A stretch of 64,000 bases of DNA from Dryococelus australis (Eukaryota > Arthropoda > Insecta > Phasmatodea > Phasmatidae): positions 216,047,212 to 216,111,211 of the forward strand of contig CM056997.1 in assembly GCA_029891345.1 (NCBI GenBank), in the 5' to 3' direction. The notes under the pieces were generated by a model, which worked only from the letters and a program-made list of their open reading frames with translations, searched no databases and was not told the origin of the DNA. Positions within the stretch are counted from its first letter, which is position 1. Every line of letters begins with the position of its first letter. Positions 1-11,262 of this stretch are shown piece by piece. Both the position numbers and the translations under genes were made by a program.

Positions 1-344
1 TTGACTTCCAATGACCTATGAGTGTGATCTCAACCCTATAGTTGTATTCCTTTAATGTTTTTTTTTTTTTATGTTTTTCATCGATCGACTGGTATTTGGT
101 TTCCATTTCATTACGTCCATACTAGTCGCAGTTAAATATTCTTTATGTTAGATTTTGGTTAGTTTACTTGGTACGCGATTTGAAGAAATATCTACATACC
201 TTATATGATTCTTGAACCGCCATGTATATACTACTTATATGTAATTATTCTCGTTAAGTATGTATTTTTTTAATGCGAATATACATATTTTACTCTTGAT
301 GATTGATAACGTGTGTGCTCAATTCTCCCGATGTAAGCCTAGCA

Positions 345-2180
345 AATCAAGATCGATATAATTTTTTTAAATTTCTCAAAATTTAAAGTTGCAAAGATAA
401 CAATTAATCATGGTGGTCTTCGTAACTTTCCGAGAATTTGTCAGACATTCACAAAACAGTCTTCCTAGAATAGTTAAAAGATTAATATTTCTTTGGTTAT
501 GATAGGGTATGTTAACGACTTAAATGATGTGAAAGTGATATTTGTTGCATACTGAGTACTTAGCATTCGTGTTTTTACACTACTTTAAATTAGCATGTCC
601 TTAACTTAAATGTAGCTATAGCGAGCATGAATTTTAAAGAATGATTTAATATTTAATGTTTAAGATGAGTAGGTTTAAATAAATATTACACAAGGTAATT
701 CATATACGTGTATTTACTTCGTTGGGAATTGAAACAAAGAATATGTTATTATAACTGCACATGCCTGCGTCTAGGTTCAACAAACTACTAAATCAGTATG
801 TATGATTGTATTTTGACGATTTTCGCAGTAGATAAATATAGTTGCATTTAAACAACACTTGAGATACTTGTAAGATAAAAGAAGGTTTAATTGTGTAAAT
901 ATGTGTTACGTAAATAAGATCTAAGTATCCTAGAAGGATTGACTAAACTTTTTATGACAGCAGATCTTAAGTAACATTCTTTGATCATGTAGTTTTTATG
1001 TAATAAACATGTAGAATGGGAAAGCACGATTTGAGTGCAACAAGTGTTTAATTGGGTCTTAATTTGGTTTTAAATGATGTTACATAGTAAATTAGAAAAA
1101 CCGAATAGTGGTAAGGCTTTTTATTCTTTGCTTATCGTTATACATTAAATTTAATGTGTGTGATGTGTAGCCCTTCATTTGTGTTTTAAGGTAGTTTTTA
1201 TTTAGTTGATAATTGTTTTGTTTAGCTTGTGAAGTTTGATTATCAGGGTTTTGCAAGAGTGTGGTATGTTGATAATAATATAGTTTGAAGTGGTTTTATA
1301 ACATTATCGAAACAGTTTTTGTAGGTTTTGTTCATTTGAGTTGTATATTATGTTGATATAGTTTTCAAACATTAAATTTTCCTTGTAAATTTTATGGTAT
1401 GGGGATTTGCAATCGCCTGGTATGGTATGTGCATATGAGTTGTGTGAGTGTGTGAATGCGCATAGGTGTGTGGATTGTTGGGTGTGTTTTACTGTTGCAA
1501 GATGAAATGGTTTATCAGAGTAATTCATTGAAATATTCTGTATGTGGGTGTTGGTACATGTTGAAACCGCATAGACGATTGTTTTTCCTGTTAGAGATCG
1601 TTGACTTGACAGGAAGAAAGCAGAAACTGTTCTCGCTTGAAAATATCCTATGAACAACATGGTTACGATAAGGCTTTAGTCGAGCTGTCATTTCTCAGGA
1701 GCAGACATATGTCTATCTACATATATTGTGCATACTTGATAAGTGTGTATAGTGAATGATATCATATTGTAAGTGCAATAACTTCCACACCTAATAGTAA
1801 TACTAATTACAAATTCTGAAATAATTGAAAAGGTTTATGACAGTTGAAGTTTGGCTGTTTTGCTAAGAGGACATTTAAAATTGGTGAATGATTGGTTGTT
1901 ATTTATTCATGTGTACGTGCATACATAGTAAATATTCATTGCATGTTTATGGAAATATGGATTTTCACGATTATGTTGGTTATACGATTATATTATTACC
2001 CAATTACATCATATAACTGCATCCCCCTAAACCATTCTCGACCTTAAACAGATGACATCGAACATGTAACACATTAGTTGAGCAGTAGACACCGAGTAGA
2101 CAATAAGATAGTCTTCCAGCATAAGTGAATGTGTAAGAATGTATTTCCCAGAATATTCTTTTTAATTTTAAATAAGTTGC
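345..2180. other. AT-rich Polinton interior, no gene seen
   Basis: This stretch is AT-rich with only short open frames. I recognise no motif in any frame. The corresponding part of the complete Polinton has been lost or replaced around its nested LTR element, so the two copies cannot be compared here. Confidence 0.5.
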
Positions 2181-2965
2181 CTGGGAATCGATATTGGTAA
2201 TCCAAAAATAACATTACATTTATTACTATAACCAGGAATACAAAGCAAATTTAAATTTCTTTTAACACCAAAATAAAACAATAATAAGTGTTCTGTCAAA
2301 GAATAGAACCCAAATTAGAAAATAACATTTCATTAATTACCTCTAGCAGCTACCCAAATCACAAATAAAATCTGATTAAATTCAGAAATAAAATAATATT
2401 ACATGTCCTGACACAGAATCGAACCCAAATCCGAAATTTACATTACATTAAGTAAGCCTTGTACCAACCAAACTCACAAATAAAATTTGGTTGAAATCAG
2501 AAATGAAATAATTGTGTATGTCCTGAGCAAGAATGGAACCCTAATTTAAAATTAACATTACATTAAGTAAGCCTAGTACCTAGCAATTCGCAAATAAAAT
2601 ATGGTTAAAATCGTAAATGAAAAAATTTATGTGCCCTGCATGAGAATCGAACGCAAATCCAAAATTAACATTATCTTGGGTAGGCTTAGTACTTAACACT
2701 CACAAATAAAATGCGGTTGAAATTGTAAATTAAACAATTTTACGTGTCCTGAGCGAGAATAGAACCCAAAACAGAAATTAACATTTATTTAAGTAAACCT
2801 AGCACCTACCTAACTCGCAATTAAAATTTGGTTGAAATATGAAATAAAATAATTTTATGTGCTCTGAGCAAGAATCGAATGCAAATCCGAAAATAACATT
2901 ATATTAATTACCCCTAGCAGCTATCGAACTCACAACTAAAAATTGGTTAAAATCGAATATAAAAT
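2180..2965. repeat. Tandem array of about 114-bp units carrying an antisense B-box-like motif
   Basis: Units recur with the phase-marking motif gaatcgaaccc (variants agaatagaaccc, gaatggaaccc, gaatcgaatgc) at about 2302, 2416, 2530, 2643, 2756 and 2870, a period of 113-115 bp. Each unit also holds 'aaataaaat..ggttgaaat' and 'taagtaagcctagtacc'. On the minus strand the motif reads GGGTTCGATTC, the consensus of a tRNA T-loop or internal pol III B box. One further unit with the same downstream flank survives in the other Polinton copy at about 29205-29310, so the repeat belongs to the element family. Confidence 0.85.
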
Positions 2966-3611
2966 AATATTATGTGAATAAATATGTCCTTCATGAGCAT
3001 ATACTTCGTGAGTTTATGTCTATGTTAATAAAAGGGCTTAAATCCATAATTGACTTTGTCAGAAAGGGTTTAGGACCTAAATGACCTGTTGTAAGGAAAG
3101 CAATGAGTTGTATTTGAAGTTTGTAGTTTTAACATAATTAATTTAAAAATAAAAAATTCACTTTTATGCATAGTAAAAATTCGAGATGGCGTTTGTTATA
3201 GTTAAATAATACTTTTTACAAACAACATATTCTTATGTGTCTAAGAAATACGAATCTATTGAGACAATGCTCGGTTATGAGGTTTTTGTAAAAGTTTAAT
3301 ATATATTTTTAATTTTAACACATAACTTTTCTTTTAAAATATTATGCTTTGCAAAATCATAGTTTGTGAAGCCATGAATTAATTCTCCTTTAAATATGAG
3401 ATGGTATAAATGTTGGGTAATACATTTATGATTGAAAATATTAAAGCTTATATATATATATATATAATATAAATATATAAATATTTTTATAAATTATGGT
3501 TTACCTAATCGATTGTTCAATCATGATATAAACACCAAACTCATTTTGAATGTACGAGTTCATATATGCGAGTCTTCTATTTTTAATGCATCATTAAAAT
3601 TTTCATTCGAA

Positions 3612-3690
3612 CTAATGTTTTGGTAGCTCAGGTGGAAGGATAGCTGAGTTATCGAGCCGAGGTTCGGTGGTTCGAGCTCACCATGCTGGA
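3612..3690 (+). other. tRNA-like sequence (SINE head or tRNA relic) in Polinton arm
   Basis: It has an A-box-like 'tggtagctcaggtgg' followed at tRNA-like spacing by a T-arm 'ggtgg ttcgagc tcacc' whose stem pairs. The 7-nt acceptor arms do not pair, so this is a relic or SINE head rather than a working tRNA. A more diverged version sits at the equivalent place of the other Polinton copy (about 29805-29870), so it predates the split of the copies. Confidence 0.45.
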
Positions 3691-3824
3691 ACATTTCTTA
3701 TAATGTGCTAAATAATTACACATATGATGGAGAAAATGGTCTTAAGCTTACAGACTGCCATAGTGCTCCTAGTAACAGATAGTAGCATTAGGTAACATTG
3801 TTTCTTGTAGGGCGAGCTACTCGC

Positions 3825-4518
3825 TTGCTACCCAGCAGCCATTGCGAGTACTCGAACAAAGTTCGATTCATCGAACTTGCGCACCATCTAGTAAGCAATT
3901 CAATAACTAAGCTGGCGGCCAATAATGAGTTAATTGGTGTCTAACAAGCAAGTCTGGAATTGAACCCAGCCTACCTCGTGGGAAAGGAGTGTGTGGTGTA
4001 CGGGGGAATGGGGGAAAGGTTAAACAATCACAGTACTGCAGAAAGGAGAGTGGGGGGCGAGAGAAGTTACCAGAATATGTTACCAGAGGAGAAGAGAGCC
4101 TAGAACTCGCAGCATGGTACATATTAATCCCAGAAGTAGTCACAACACAGCTCGGTTAAGGGCGGTTGGAGGGGAGGGTTTGGGGTGTTGTTGGGTGAAG
4201 GGGTGGAGATGGGTGTCAGTGTATCAGGCATAAGGTGTATATAATAACAGTATAGCTCATTGTGAATAAGGATGGGAGGGTAGGTAGTGGGGTGTAGGTA
4301 GTTCAAGGGTTGGAGCAGATGTATCATGCAGAGCCGAGAGCTGAGCTATGTGCCAAGCTAACTGTGGAGCAGGTGTTGCGGGTTGCGGAGCTTAAGGGGT
4401 TTCTGATTGAGATTAAATTATTCCTAGGTAAACTGCCATTAATTGGTGTTATCGTGGCGAGATTGTCCAGGACACCGTTCCTCGCTTAGTGGGCTCGGAA
4501 CGCTTCGTTCACACTACT
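3825..4518. repeat. Right terminal inverted repeat of Polinton copy A
   Basis: The block matches the right TIR of the complete Polinton directly and its left TIR in reverse complement. Shared landmarks are 'gcgagtactcgaaca', 'tgcggagct' and 'attgtccaggaca..gttcctcg', ending ACTACT at 4518. Several sub-blocks such as 'taatcacaacatagctcgttgtgaag' are themselves repeated inside the TIR family. Confidence 0.8.
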
Positions 4519-4524
4519 CCGCTT

Positions 4525-5080
4525 CTCGATCAAAAAAGGAGAAAAACAGTGTAGGAAGACAGGAGCTTTAAGAATGCATTTGTTAAGCACCCACAAAACT
4601 CTATCGTCGCTAACTAACAACTTGTCCTACTTTCTCCAGCCCTAATTCAGTCAAAGGAACATACATTTATCCTCCGCGACTGTCGCACAGATTTTACCAG
4701 TGCCCTCTCCGCTTTGCACTGGTTTGCTGTGCCTTTCCATCTAGACCCTTCATCTTTCGGTGTGTCTATGGCTACAATTGCGTCCATGGCACCAGGCAAC
4801 CCTGCTATAGACGCGATGTATGCTTCACTTTTAACATAATAACCCTGCCCGAAGGCGTAAAGTGCTTGCATTGAGAATCATTCCATTCTCCAACCGCCTC
4901 AGCTACTAACATGCATGCCGGAGGGCTCACAGAACTGTGAAGGAGCTCATGCTGGCGTACCAGGATTTGGGGGCAAGACAGTTAAAATAAATAAATAAAT
5001 TGCTGCTGCTGGTACTGCTAGGTCCAGCCGCACACGCCAGCGATAAGGCGCCACTGGTCAGCGACAGTTGGGAGTGCGAT
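4525..5080. other. No confident feature
   Basis: Flank to the right of Polinton copy A. Apart from the weak transposase-like frame listed separately and a short (aaat)n run near 4985, nothing is recognised. Confidence 0.4.
4690..4871 (-). pseudogene. Possible fragment of a Harbinger-type DDE transposase
   Basis: A 74-residue minus-strand frame contains IAGLPGAMDAIVAIDTPKDE. This resembles the stretch around the first catalytic Asp of PIF/Harbinger transposases, where a Phe-Pro-Gly-x-x-Gly-x-x-Asp motif is usual. The expected Asp-Gly-Thr is not intact and nothing upstream or downstream continues the similarity. It could be chance. It is unrelated in position to the better Harbinger copy at 33.8 kb. 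Confidence 0.25.
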
Positions 5081-5082
5081 TC

Positions 5083-5202
5083 ACCAATCAGCACCTGGTA
5101 ACCCACTCGTCAGCCGACAGTCGAGTTAATAGAGAATACTTCGCAGCGCGCCGTAGCCAGTCAGATACGAGGCGTGTTCCCAGAGCTTCGCGCTGATCTA
5201 CC
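5083..5202. repeat. Short interspersed block, copy 1 of 3
   Basis: This sequence of roughly 120 bases, with 'caatcagcacctggtaacc..cgtcagcc' and 'gtagccagtcag..cgttcccagagctt', recurs in diverged form at about 11798-11925 and 35945-36040. It has no coding sense. It lies directly upstream of a SINE here, but the other copies lack that SINE, so it is a separate repeat. Confidence 0.5.
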
Positions 5203-5390
5203 ATGGCGCAGTTTGTTGGTGCGTTGATGGTCTACGGTGCGGGAGGTTGTGAGTTCTAATCCTGGGTAAGGCATTGCTGTTAGATTAAGTAAGGTCATAA
5301 GTTAGTTTGTAAGCCATCCCTTGATAAGCTTTCAGGCATAACACCGGGGATAACACCCTCTCAAATTCAATTTAATCTCAGTGTCTCTTT
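5203..5390 (+). mobile_element. tRNA-derived SINE, family b
   Basis: The head 'atggcgcagtttgttggtgcg' is A-box-like and 'ggttgtgagttctaatcctg' is B-box-like, followed by 'ggtaaggcat..ctgttagatt', 'gtaagccatccc' and 'ggcataacaccgggg'. A second copy of the same family, inverted, lies at 52190-52379 with clear target-site duplications. The tail here is degenerate. Confidence 0.7.
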
Positions 5391-6180
5391 CAGCCAATCA
5401 GAGAATTGGTATGCCCGCATTAAAAGAGCCGCAATGCTATTTCACCTCTTTGTGTGTATGTGTATGTGTGTCTTACAGCGGGATTTGAACACTAGTAAAA
5501 AGGAAAAGTGTTATTCTGCGGCTGTCTATGAGAACGAATTATGAAACTTAATTTTCTTGTAACCCTGGAGTGTTTACAGTGTTACTCTAACCAGATAATT
5601 ATTGTTTCCAAGGCATTTCGCTTATTGACACCTCTTTAATCTATTCATACAATAATAAAGAAAGCAGTACGAGCCATCTGCATTTTCCAGAAAGTGAACC
5701 ATTGTAGGGTGTAAAGTCACACATGCGTGGTTCAACCTACGGCTGGTGATGCAAAAAAAATACAACCCTATGATTTATCTGCACCACTCCCACACTGTGA
5801 TCAGTTTGGCAGTAAATAAATATAATTTAAAACCATTAGCTACAATAATTAATAACATAATTATACACTGCAAAGTGATAAAAAATAAAAGTTTTACTCT
5901 TTGAAGACTATGCTCGAGTGTAGCTCGAGCAAAGCTAATTTGAAAATTTCTTTGTTGTTCAGAACAAAACTCGCATGTATGTGCAGTCTTTGTTTGGCTA
6001 TTTTTTAACACGGCCTCACAAGACCACGGCAGAGCAGTAACAATGATATTGCTAGCAATAGAATTTCTTTTTATTGCTATGAAAAGGAACATGATCGATT
6101 GTAAATCCTTTTGTACGATAAAGGACATTTGATTGGGTTTATATCAGCTCGGAAAGCGCTCTATAATGCTCAAATAACCC
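5391..6180. other. No feature recognised
   Basis: AT-rich sequence with one 117-codon minus-strand open frame (5775-6128) whose composition and translation show no family motif. It contains a short (gt)n run near 5452-5470. Confidence 0.4.
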
Positions 6181-8060
6181 TTGTATCAAGAACGTTTTCC
6201 GCTTCGAAATCCTCATGATCACGCATCCTAGAAAGGGCGTCTCCTACTCAATTATCAGAACTACGAACATAATGGATCTTAAAGCAGATACGCCACAAAT
6301 GCAAGACCCATTGTCCCTACTTGCCCAGCTGTTGAGGGTGGTTCAAAACCACACTAAGCGCCTGATTATCCATACACAGATCACACTCACCATGCTCTAT
6401 TTACGATGCAAATTTTGCCAAAGTTTCCTTGTCATCTATAGACAACTTGCATTTTGGTTTAGTGAGGCTACGAATGACAAGGGCAATAGGAGCCAAACCT
6501 AAGTCGGTCCCGAGACTCAGAACAGTACCTGAAGCCAGCGATGATGCATCGACCTGTACTACAAACCGGTGGGAAAGTTCTGGTAGATGTAGTATCAAAG
6601 GGGAAGACAAATTCTGTTTCAACACAGTAAAGGTTGATTCCTGCTCCCAATCTTACTAGACCCCAATGTCACCTTGTTAGGATTGACAGTCAACCCTACT
6701 TCCCGCATCTCAATAAATACCCGATGCAGATGGACAGATGGGATTCCAAATGACCACTGCACACAATGATGTAATCAATGTAATTGAACGCAAACTTACA
6801 TTAAAATCCCGACAGTACAAAATCTAACACCCTAGACAAGGCTTGACTGCCAAAATTCGAACCCATTGGTATACATGTAAACTAAAACTGTCTCCACGGC
6901 GTACTAAAACCAGTATATCCTGCAACAAGGCTCCAAAAAACATTTATGAAAACTATTATTTGATTCTAAAACAGAAAATATATGGGCTTTGCCCATGCGC
7001 TGTAAATCACAATCTATAGTCGGCCATGGAAAGGATATTTATGAATTTCCTTATTCACCAGTGAATTATTTTCAACCAACCGATATTTGTCACTGCCCCT
7101 CTTAGGTACAATAATCAGACATCGATGAGCCAAAAATGCCTGCTTCCAACAACTTATCGATTATTTCCCTAAAGGCCCACAGCTTGTGTAAAAGGGTGGA
7201 CCTTTGAAATTTCACTCGTGTAGCAGGAAATCATCGGTAAGGTAGAATATGTATGGGAGCACATCACATTTCTCTATTTTCGGACTGATGTCTTCACTGA
7301 ACTCCTTCCTTAAAAGATCTAACTGGTCCTGAAAATGTTCGAACGAACCATGAGCACTGTCATGCAAAGGAAAATATTTCCGCCAAAGCATTAACCTGAA
7401 TTGCGATCCGGATGTTGGGAGAAAAACCAATACATGAATAATACTCGCCAAGGTTAACCGATAATCTTGTTTTCCATAAAAACTTAAGGCCAATAATTAT
7501 GTCATAATTGAGGCTGGCAAATGCCCAAAAAGGAGAATTCCAAGAAAATCTGCCCAATTTAAAGTGCAGGGACACAACTATATTGCTCCTAATAATATCG
7601 CCATTCGCTACGCACAAATGTTTCTCGGCCACATATTTCACACATCTCTAGGACACAGTGTTTAAAACGAAACGTCTTTTCAAAAAATTGTTACTCATTA
7701 CACAATGAGTGACCACTGGGTCGACCAATGCCGGAAAATTATGTTCGCCACAAGCGATTAACACAGAACACTTCCTAACCATGCATGGTAATTGCATCTT
7801 TGTTCGACTGGAACACCCGTGCCCTAACTCCTGTAAAACCCTGTTTCCTGCCTTAGGGCAAGTGCTACGCAAGTATCGTCCAATCTCTCCGCATCTGAAA
7901 CAATTCCTTTCAGACACCGCACACCTATCTTGTTTGCATTCCTTAGAAACATGTACCTGAATAGCACAATTACTGCAAATCACACGCAACACCGCGCTTC
8001 TCGACATTCTACATAGTAAACTCTCTCCCTCAGTCCTCAGCTGACTGAGGTGAAGTGCAA
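6180..8060 (-). pseudogene. Ty3/gypsy-type retrotransposon gag-pol remnant
   Basis: Reading the minus strand from about 8060 downward, gag C-terminus, protease, reverse transcriptase and RNase H follow in order, broken by several stops and frameshifts. Gag shows an intact CX2CX4HX4C zinc knuckle (CSNCAIQVHVSKEC) and a second one, CFRCGEIG, with its His changed to Arg (about 7850-7985). The protease has ALVDPVVTHCVMS where retropepsins have Asp-Thr/Ser-Gly, so the active site is lost; LNYDIIIGLKFL follows near 7500. RT is seen as KCDVLPYIFYLTDD (about 7215-7260) and YIDYIIV near 6770, a damaged YxDD box. RNase H is seen as VQVDASSLASGTVLSLG with LTKPKCKLSIDDKETLA (6401-6590). A DALSRM-like end lies near 6225. 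No integrase and no LTRs were found. The order PR-RT-RH fits Ty3/gypsy. Confidence 0.85.
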
Positions 8061-8399
8061 ACAAGCCATCAGGAACAAACGAAGATCTTGCAGGCATAGG
8101 GAAGCGACGTAACGAAGCAGACGTCTGAAATGCATAAAGTAGACTGAGCGAGGCCGTGCAAGGCCATAAATAAACTACCATGACCAACCAAAAATGTATG
8201 ACCCACGAATAGGAAGGGGAAAAACAGGGTGGGAGAACCGAGAGGAAAGAGGAGGAGATTCGAGCCGAGGAATGAGTACACCATCGCACAGAATTAAAAA
8301 CTGCTGATAAAATTAACGCGACAGCGCTAACGTTGCAATATGTTACGATACATCTTCTAAGATATCGTCCTCTGCAACAATAATTATGCAATTGTATGG

Positions 8400-9196
8400 C
8401 CTGTGTAGCTTCCTGCAGTTCCTAGTGCTTCGCAACAAATATTTCTTCAGCATCTCGGACACAGTTAAAAAATATCCTGTGTTTGTTACGTTTTCTGTAA
8501 CACACTACTTCGAACCGAACAATGATAGGGCAGTGTTTCTGGCAATAAAAATGGTTACAGACCAAGGAATTTTGCGGATTTATTTGGCAGCTAGACAGAT
8601 TCGACAATCCTTTGTGTACTCGACCCGCAGTTTGTTCTTCTTTAGATAATGCTCCAACTTTACTCCATACCTATCTGATAGTACGGGGGTAAGTACTTTT
8701 TTTTGCAGATAAGTTGATATTTTAATTACGTCCGAGGCATAGTCGTCGTTAGTTGGGGGGGGGGGGGGTGACCGGGCGGGTGTGGGGGTGGGGAGACTTC
8801 CCACCAATAATTTTCCTTTTTTCTATTTTGAGCATGACATTTCTTAAAGTGGTTTTGTATAAATAGTCTTATATCTCCCTCAAAATTCTATAGCTAACTA
8901 CGCCAATGGTCCAAGGCACAGTTTATAAAAAGGAAATAGCGTGACGATTCCTTTGATCCAATCCAACTCATTTCCTTATTGGCCGCGCAATGCTATGAAA
9001 ATGGACATTAGGTCTGTTTGGCTTTGCATGTAATGGAATAATCACTATTGGTCAGTCTGCCGTCTGGTAAGTTAGTATCCGCAAGCTGATTGGTGAACGA
9101 CGTCGCACCATATTGCAGATCGGCGAGGTCATCCTGTAGGCGTGTGTGGCCGGAGCTCGCATACACACCACCGTTTCACCTCTGTAATCTTAAGGT
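8400..9196. other. No gene; contains a 14-nt poly-G run
   Basis: Mixed AT-rich sequence. The only structure is a G14 homopolymer at 8755-8768 followed by a G-rich patch. I see no coding motif. Confidence 0.5.
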
Positions 9197-9955
9197 TGAA
9201 GTGAAGCAACTGCCTATGGAGCTCTGCACCTGACTGTACAATGTGAATAACTCATAAAAAATTAGCACAGACACCATAAAAATTGTCAGAAAAATGTGAT
9301 TATGCTGTGTATGAAAGAAGAATGTATGTACATATTTTGCAACATGTAAATGATTTTACTGAAATATACTTTTTAAATGTAAATAATTAATCGATCGATA
9401 GAGTCCGCAATTATAACAAAATTTAAGCGAATTTCCGTTTGCATGTATCGGAAAGTAGAATTTACAAGAAAATCTTCTTCAAGAAAGATCGTCATAATAC
9501 TTAATCTGATAATATGTAATTAAATCGTAGTAATAAAGTATGTTATCAATTTTATAATGTACTTTATTGACGTTAGTTTCAGCCATAAATGTTTGTGACA
9601 AATTGATGCCCATATAATTAAATATACATATTATTTCCTACATTATTATTAGAGTTTTCTTACAAACACAGCAAACATTATGACGATATTCAATGACGAA
9701 GATTTTCTTGAGAATTCTGTTTTCTAAAGCATCCAGAATGGAAATATGCTAAAATTTTTTTTAAAAATACAAACTAGTTTAATCGATTTTTTTTACATTT
9801 AAAAAGTATATTTTAGTAAAATATTTTATAATGTTGCAAAATATATACATTTTTTTTCATATAGAGCATAAATCGCACTTTTCTGACGATTCTTTTTATA
9901 AGTTATTCACATTGCGTAGCTGGTGCAGTGCTCTATAGGCAGTTGCTTTACTTCC
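9197..9955. mobile_element. Foldback-type element with long terminal inverted repeats
   Basis: The sequence from about 9197 to 9520 is the reverse complement of about 9640-9955. Matching landmarks are 'gaagtgaagcaactgcctat', 'caatgtgaataact.ataaaaa', 'tattttgcaacat', 'aaatatactttttaaatgta' and 'caagaaaatcttc'. The arms are about 320 bp with small indels and the unpaired centre is about 120 bp, AT-rich and non-coding. The structure is that of a foldback or long-TIR MITE. I could not define a target-site duplication. Confidence 0.8.
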
Positions 9956-10364
9956 AAGTGCTCTGTATCCAAGGCGTGTATTACAAACTGCAATACAATA
10001 GAAGAATACAGTCAACTGGGCATGTGGTTGAATTCCTGCACGTACTCTAAATTTCCGGGTACAAGGGTCTAGTGCTGGAACACGGAGATGGATTACTGCC
10101 CACTGGCGTTCGCCCTGTACGCCGTTATCTTTACACGGTTGTGTGCGCTCGGCTGGTCTCTCAGCTCTCTGTGGAGTAAGGGACGGAGGGACGTGTGTTG
10201 TTGGCGGAAGGGACTCGCGTCTCGCCGTATCTGCCCCCCGAGATCACGAGAATCCGGTGAGGAGACCTGAGTTTTGCTCCGGAGCTGGCCTAGCGGATTG
10301 TTCCAGCCAGCTGGACCGTGACAGCGGCCTGCTAGCTTCCTCAGACCACCCTCCGTTCTAACAC
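9956..10364. other. GC-rich patch of unknown origin
   Basis: From about 10060 to 10400 the base composition is markedly richer in G, C and CpG than the surrounding DNA. Open frames exist on both strands (for example 10088-10270 and 10093-10542 minus) but their translations show no domain, and they overlap the adjoining SINE. It may be an old exon, a SINE body or unmethylated DNA. Confidence 0.35.
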
Positions 10365-10414
10365 TTCCGACCACGATACACCAACACCCCGTCCACTGAC
10401 TGGATACGCAGCCA

Positions 10415-10644
10415 CAGGAGTGTGGAGAGATGATAGCCGATGAGGTTGGAACGAGATGAGTATAAAGTAGCGTCGGAATGAAACGGCGGGTAAAACGGGA
10501 GATCCCCGTGAAAACCCACCGACCAACAGCATCGTCTGGCAATATTCCCGCATGCGAAAATCCTTAAGCGACCCCACCGGAAATATAACTAAGTTCGCCT
10601 TGGAGGGAGGTGATAAGTCTAACCACTGCACCACCGCAGCCCCG
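10415..10644 (-). mobile_element. tRNA-derived SINE, family a
   Basis: On the minus strand the head reads 'gctgcggtggtgcagtggttagac' (A box), followed by the family body 'ggattttcgcatgcgggaat', 'gccagacgatgctgttgg', 'gggttttcacggggatctcc' and 'tactcatctcgttcc'. The same body occurs at 39637, 45024 and 49237. The B-box region is degraded in this copy. The 3' end is not sharply defined. Confidence 0.8.
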
Positions 10645-10685
10645 GGTGCTTCAGGGAAATGGCTAAATAACGTCTTATATTTTTA

Positions 10686-11255
10686 GGCTGCTCACAGCAC
10701 GGCGAGCACTTTTGAAAGCCCCGCGTAAGATCTACTTGTATGCTCAGTGTTTATACTTCTGCCATATGTAAAATTACCATCGCCGTGGATCCTATCCCTT
10801 TACTCATGCGTCGGTCAAGAGAAAATGTGGATGTAAAGCCGGTTCACGATAAAGTGAGCACTTTTGAAATCAACCCAAGAAAAAAAGTAACTGCTGCTAA
10901 CGTCATAAATTGTAACGGGTGCACAGAGTAACGTGCGTCCCAGTAAAGTTGGCAACGCTGGAGTGTAAGTAGTTCCATATCTTAACGTCAAATAGAAGTG
11001 CTAGGTAACCATTTATGATAACTTAAATTTTTATTTCGCTTCCTGTTATTTTTAATACATCGAAATGTAAAAATGAGATAATTTGTAAAGTTTTTACTTT
11101 TCTAAGAATTTCACAGTTTCACCTGACCGAAGCATGAATAAATTGATGAAGCCCACGACAATGATAAATTTCCAAACTGCGGAAAAATACATAACGGTCA
11201 TGGAAGTAGATCTTAAGAAGGGCTTTCAAAAGTGCTCATTTTACCGTGAACAGCC
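10686..11255. mobile_element. Two MITEs of one family, nested head to head
   Basis: The outer ends GGCTG..CAGCC are flanked by TA, with TIRs containing 'gttcac.gtaaa.tgagcac'. Inside, a second left-type terminus 'ggttcacgataaagtgagca' begins at about 10838. Bases 10838-11255 (418 bp) match the whole MITE at 36229-36643 in reverse orientation (shared 'gcttcctgtt', 'agtaaagttgg', 'gtagttccatatct'). Bases 10686-10837 match that MITE's left third in forward orientation ('gatctacttgtatg', 'atgcgtcggtc'). This is therefore a truncated copy joined to a full inverted copy. There is no coding capacity. Confidence 0.8.
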
Positions 11256-11262
11256 TATATTA

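Larger units (their letters stand above)
1..4518 (+). mobile_element. Right arm of a Polinton/Maverick element (copy A), left part beyond window
   Basis: This arm is collinear with the right end of the complete Polinton in this window. Bases 1-345 match about 26125-26432, including the stretch 'ctcccgatgtaagcct', and about 2860-4518 match about 29200-30768. It ends in ACTACT at 4518, the same terminus as the complete element (CTACT). The next six bases, CCGCTT at 4519-4524, would be the right half of a target-site duplication whose left half lies outside the window. No coding sequence was recognised in this arm. Compared with the other copy it lacks the nested LTR retrotransposon and instead keeps a 114-bp tandem array. 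Orientation follows the shared terminus. Confidence 0.8.

Noticed and set aside
1304..1660. 118-codon minus-strand frame
   Set aside because: No motif, low-complexity His/Thr/Asn composition, overlapped by an equally anonymous plus frame.
2180..2965. CRISPR array
   Set aside because: The period is 114 bp with no alternation of short repeats and unique spacers, and the sequence is plainly eukaryotic.
3452..3468. TA-rich tract as a replication origin or promoter
   Set aside because: Ordinary (TA)n in AT-rich DNA; no supporting element.
7648..8391. The full 247-codon minus-strand frame as one intact protein
   Set aside because: Only its second half (zinc knuckles and protease) has family similarity; the first part is anonymous upstream sequence read in frame.
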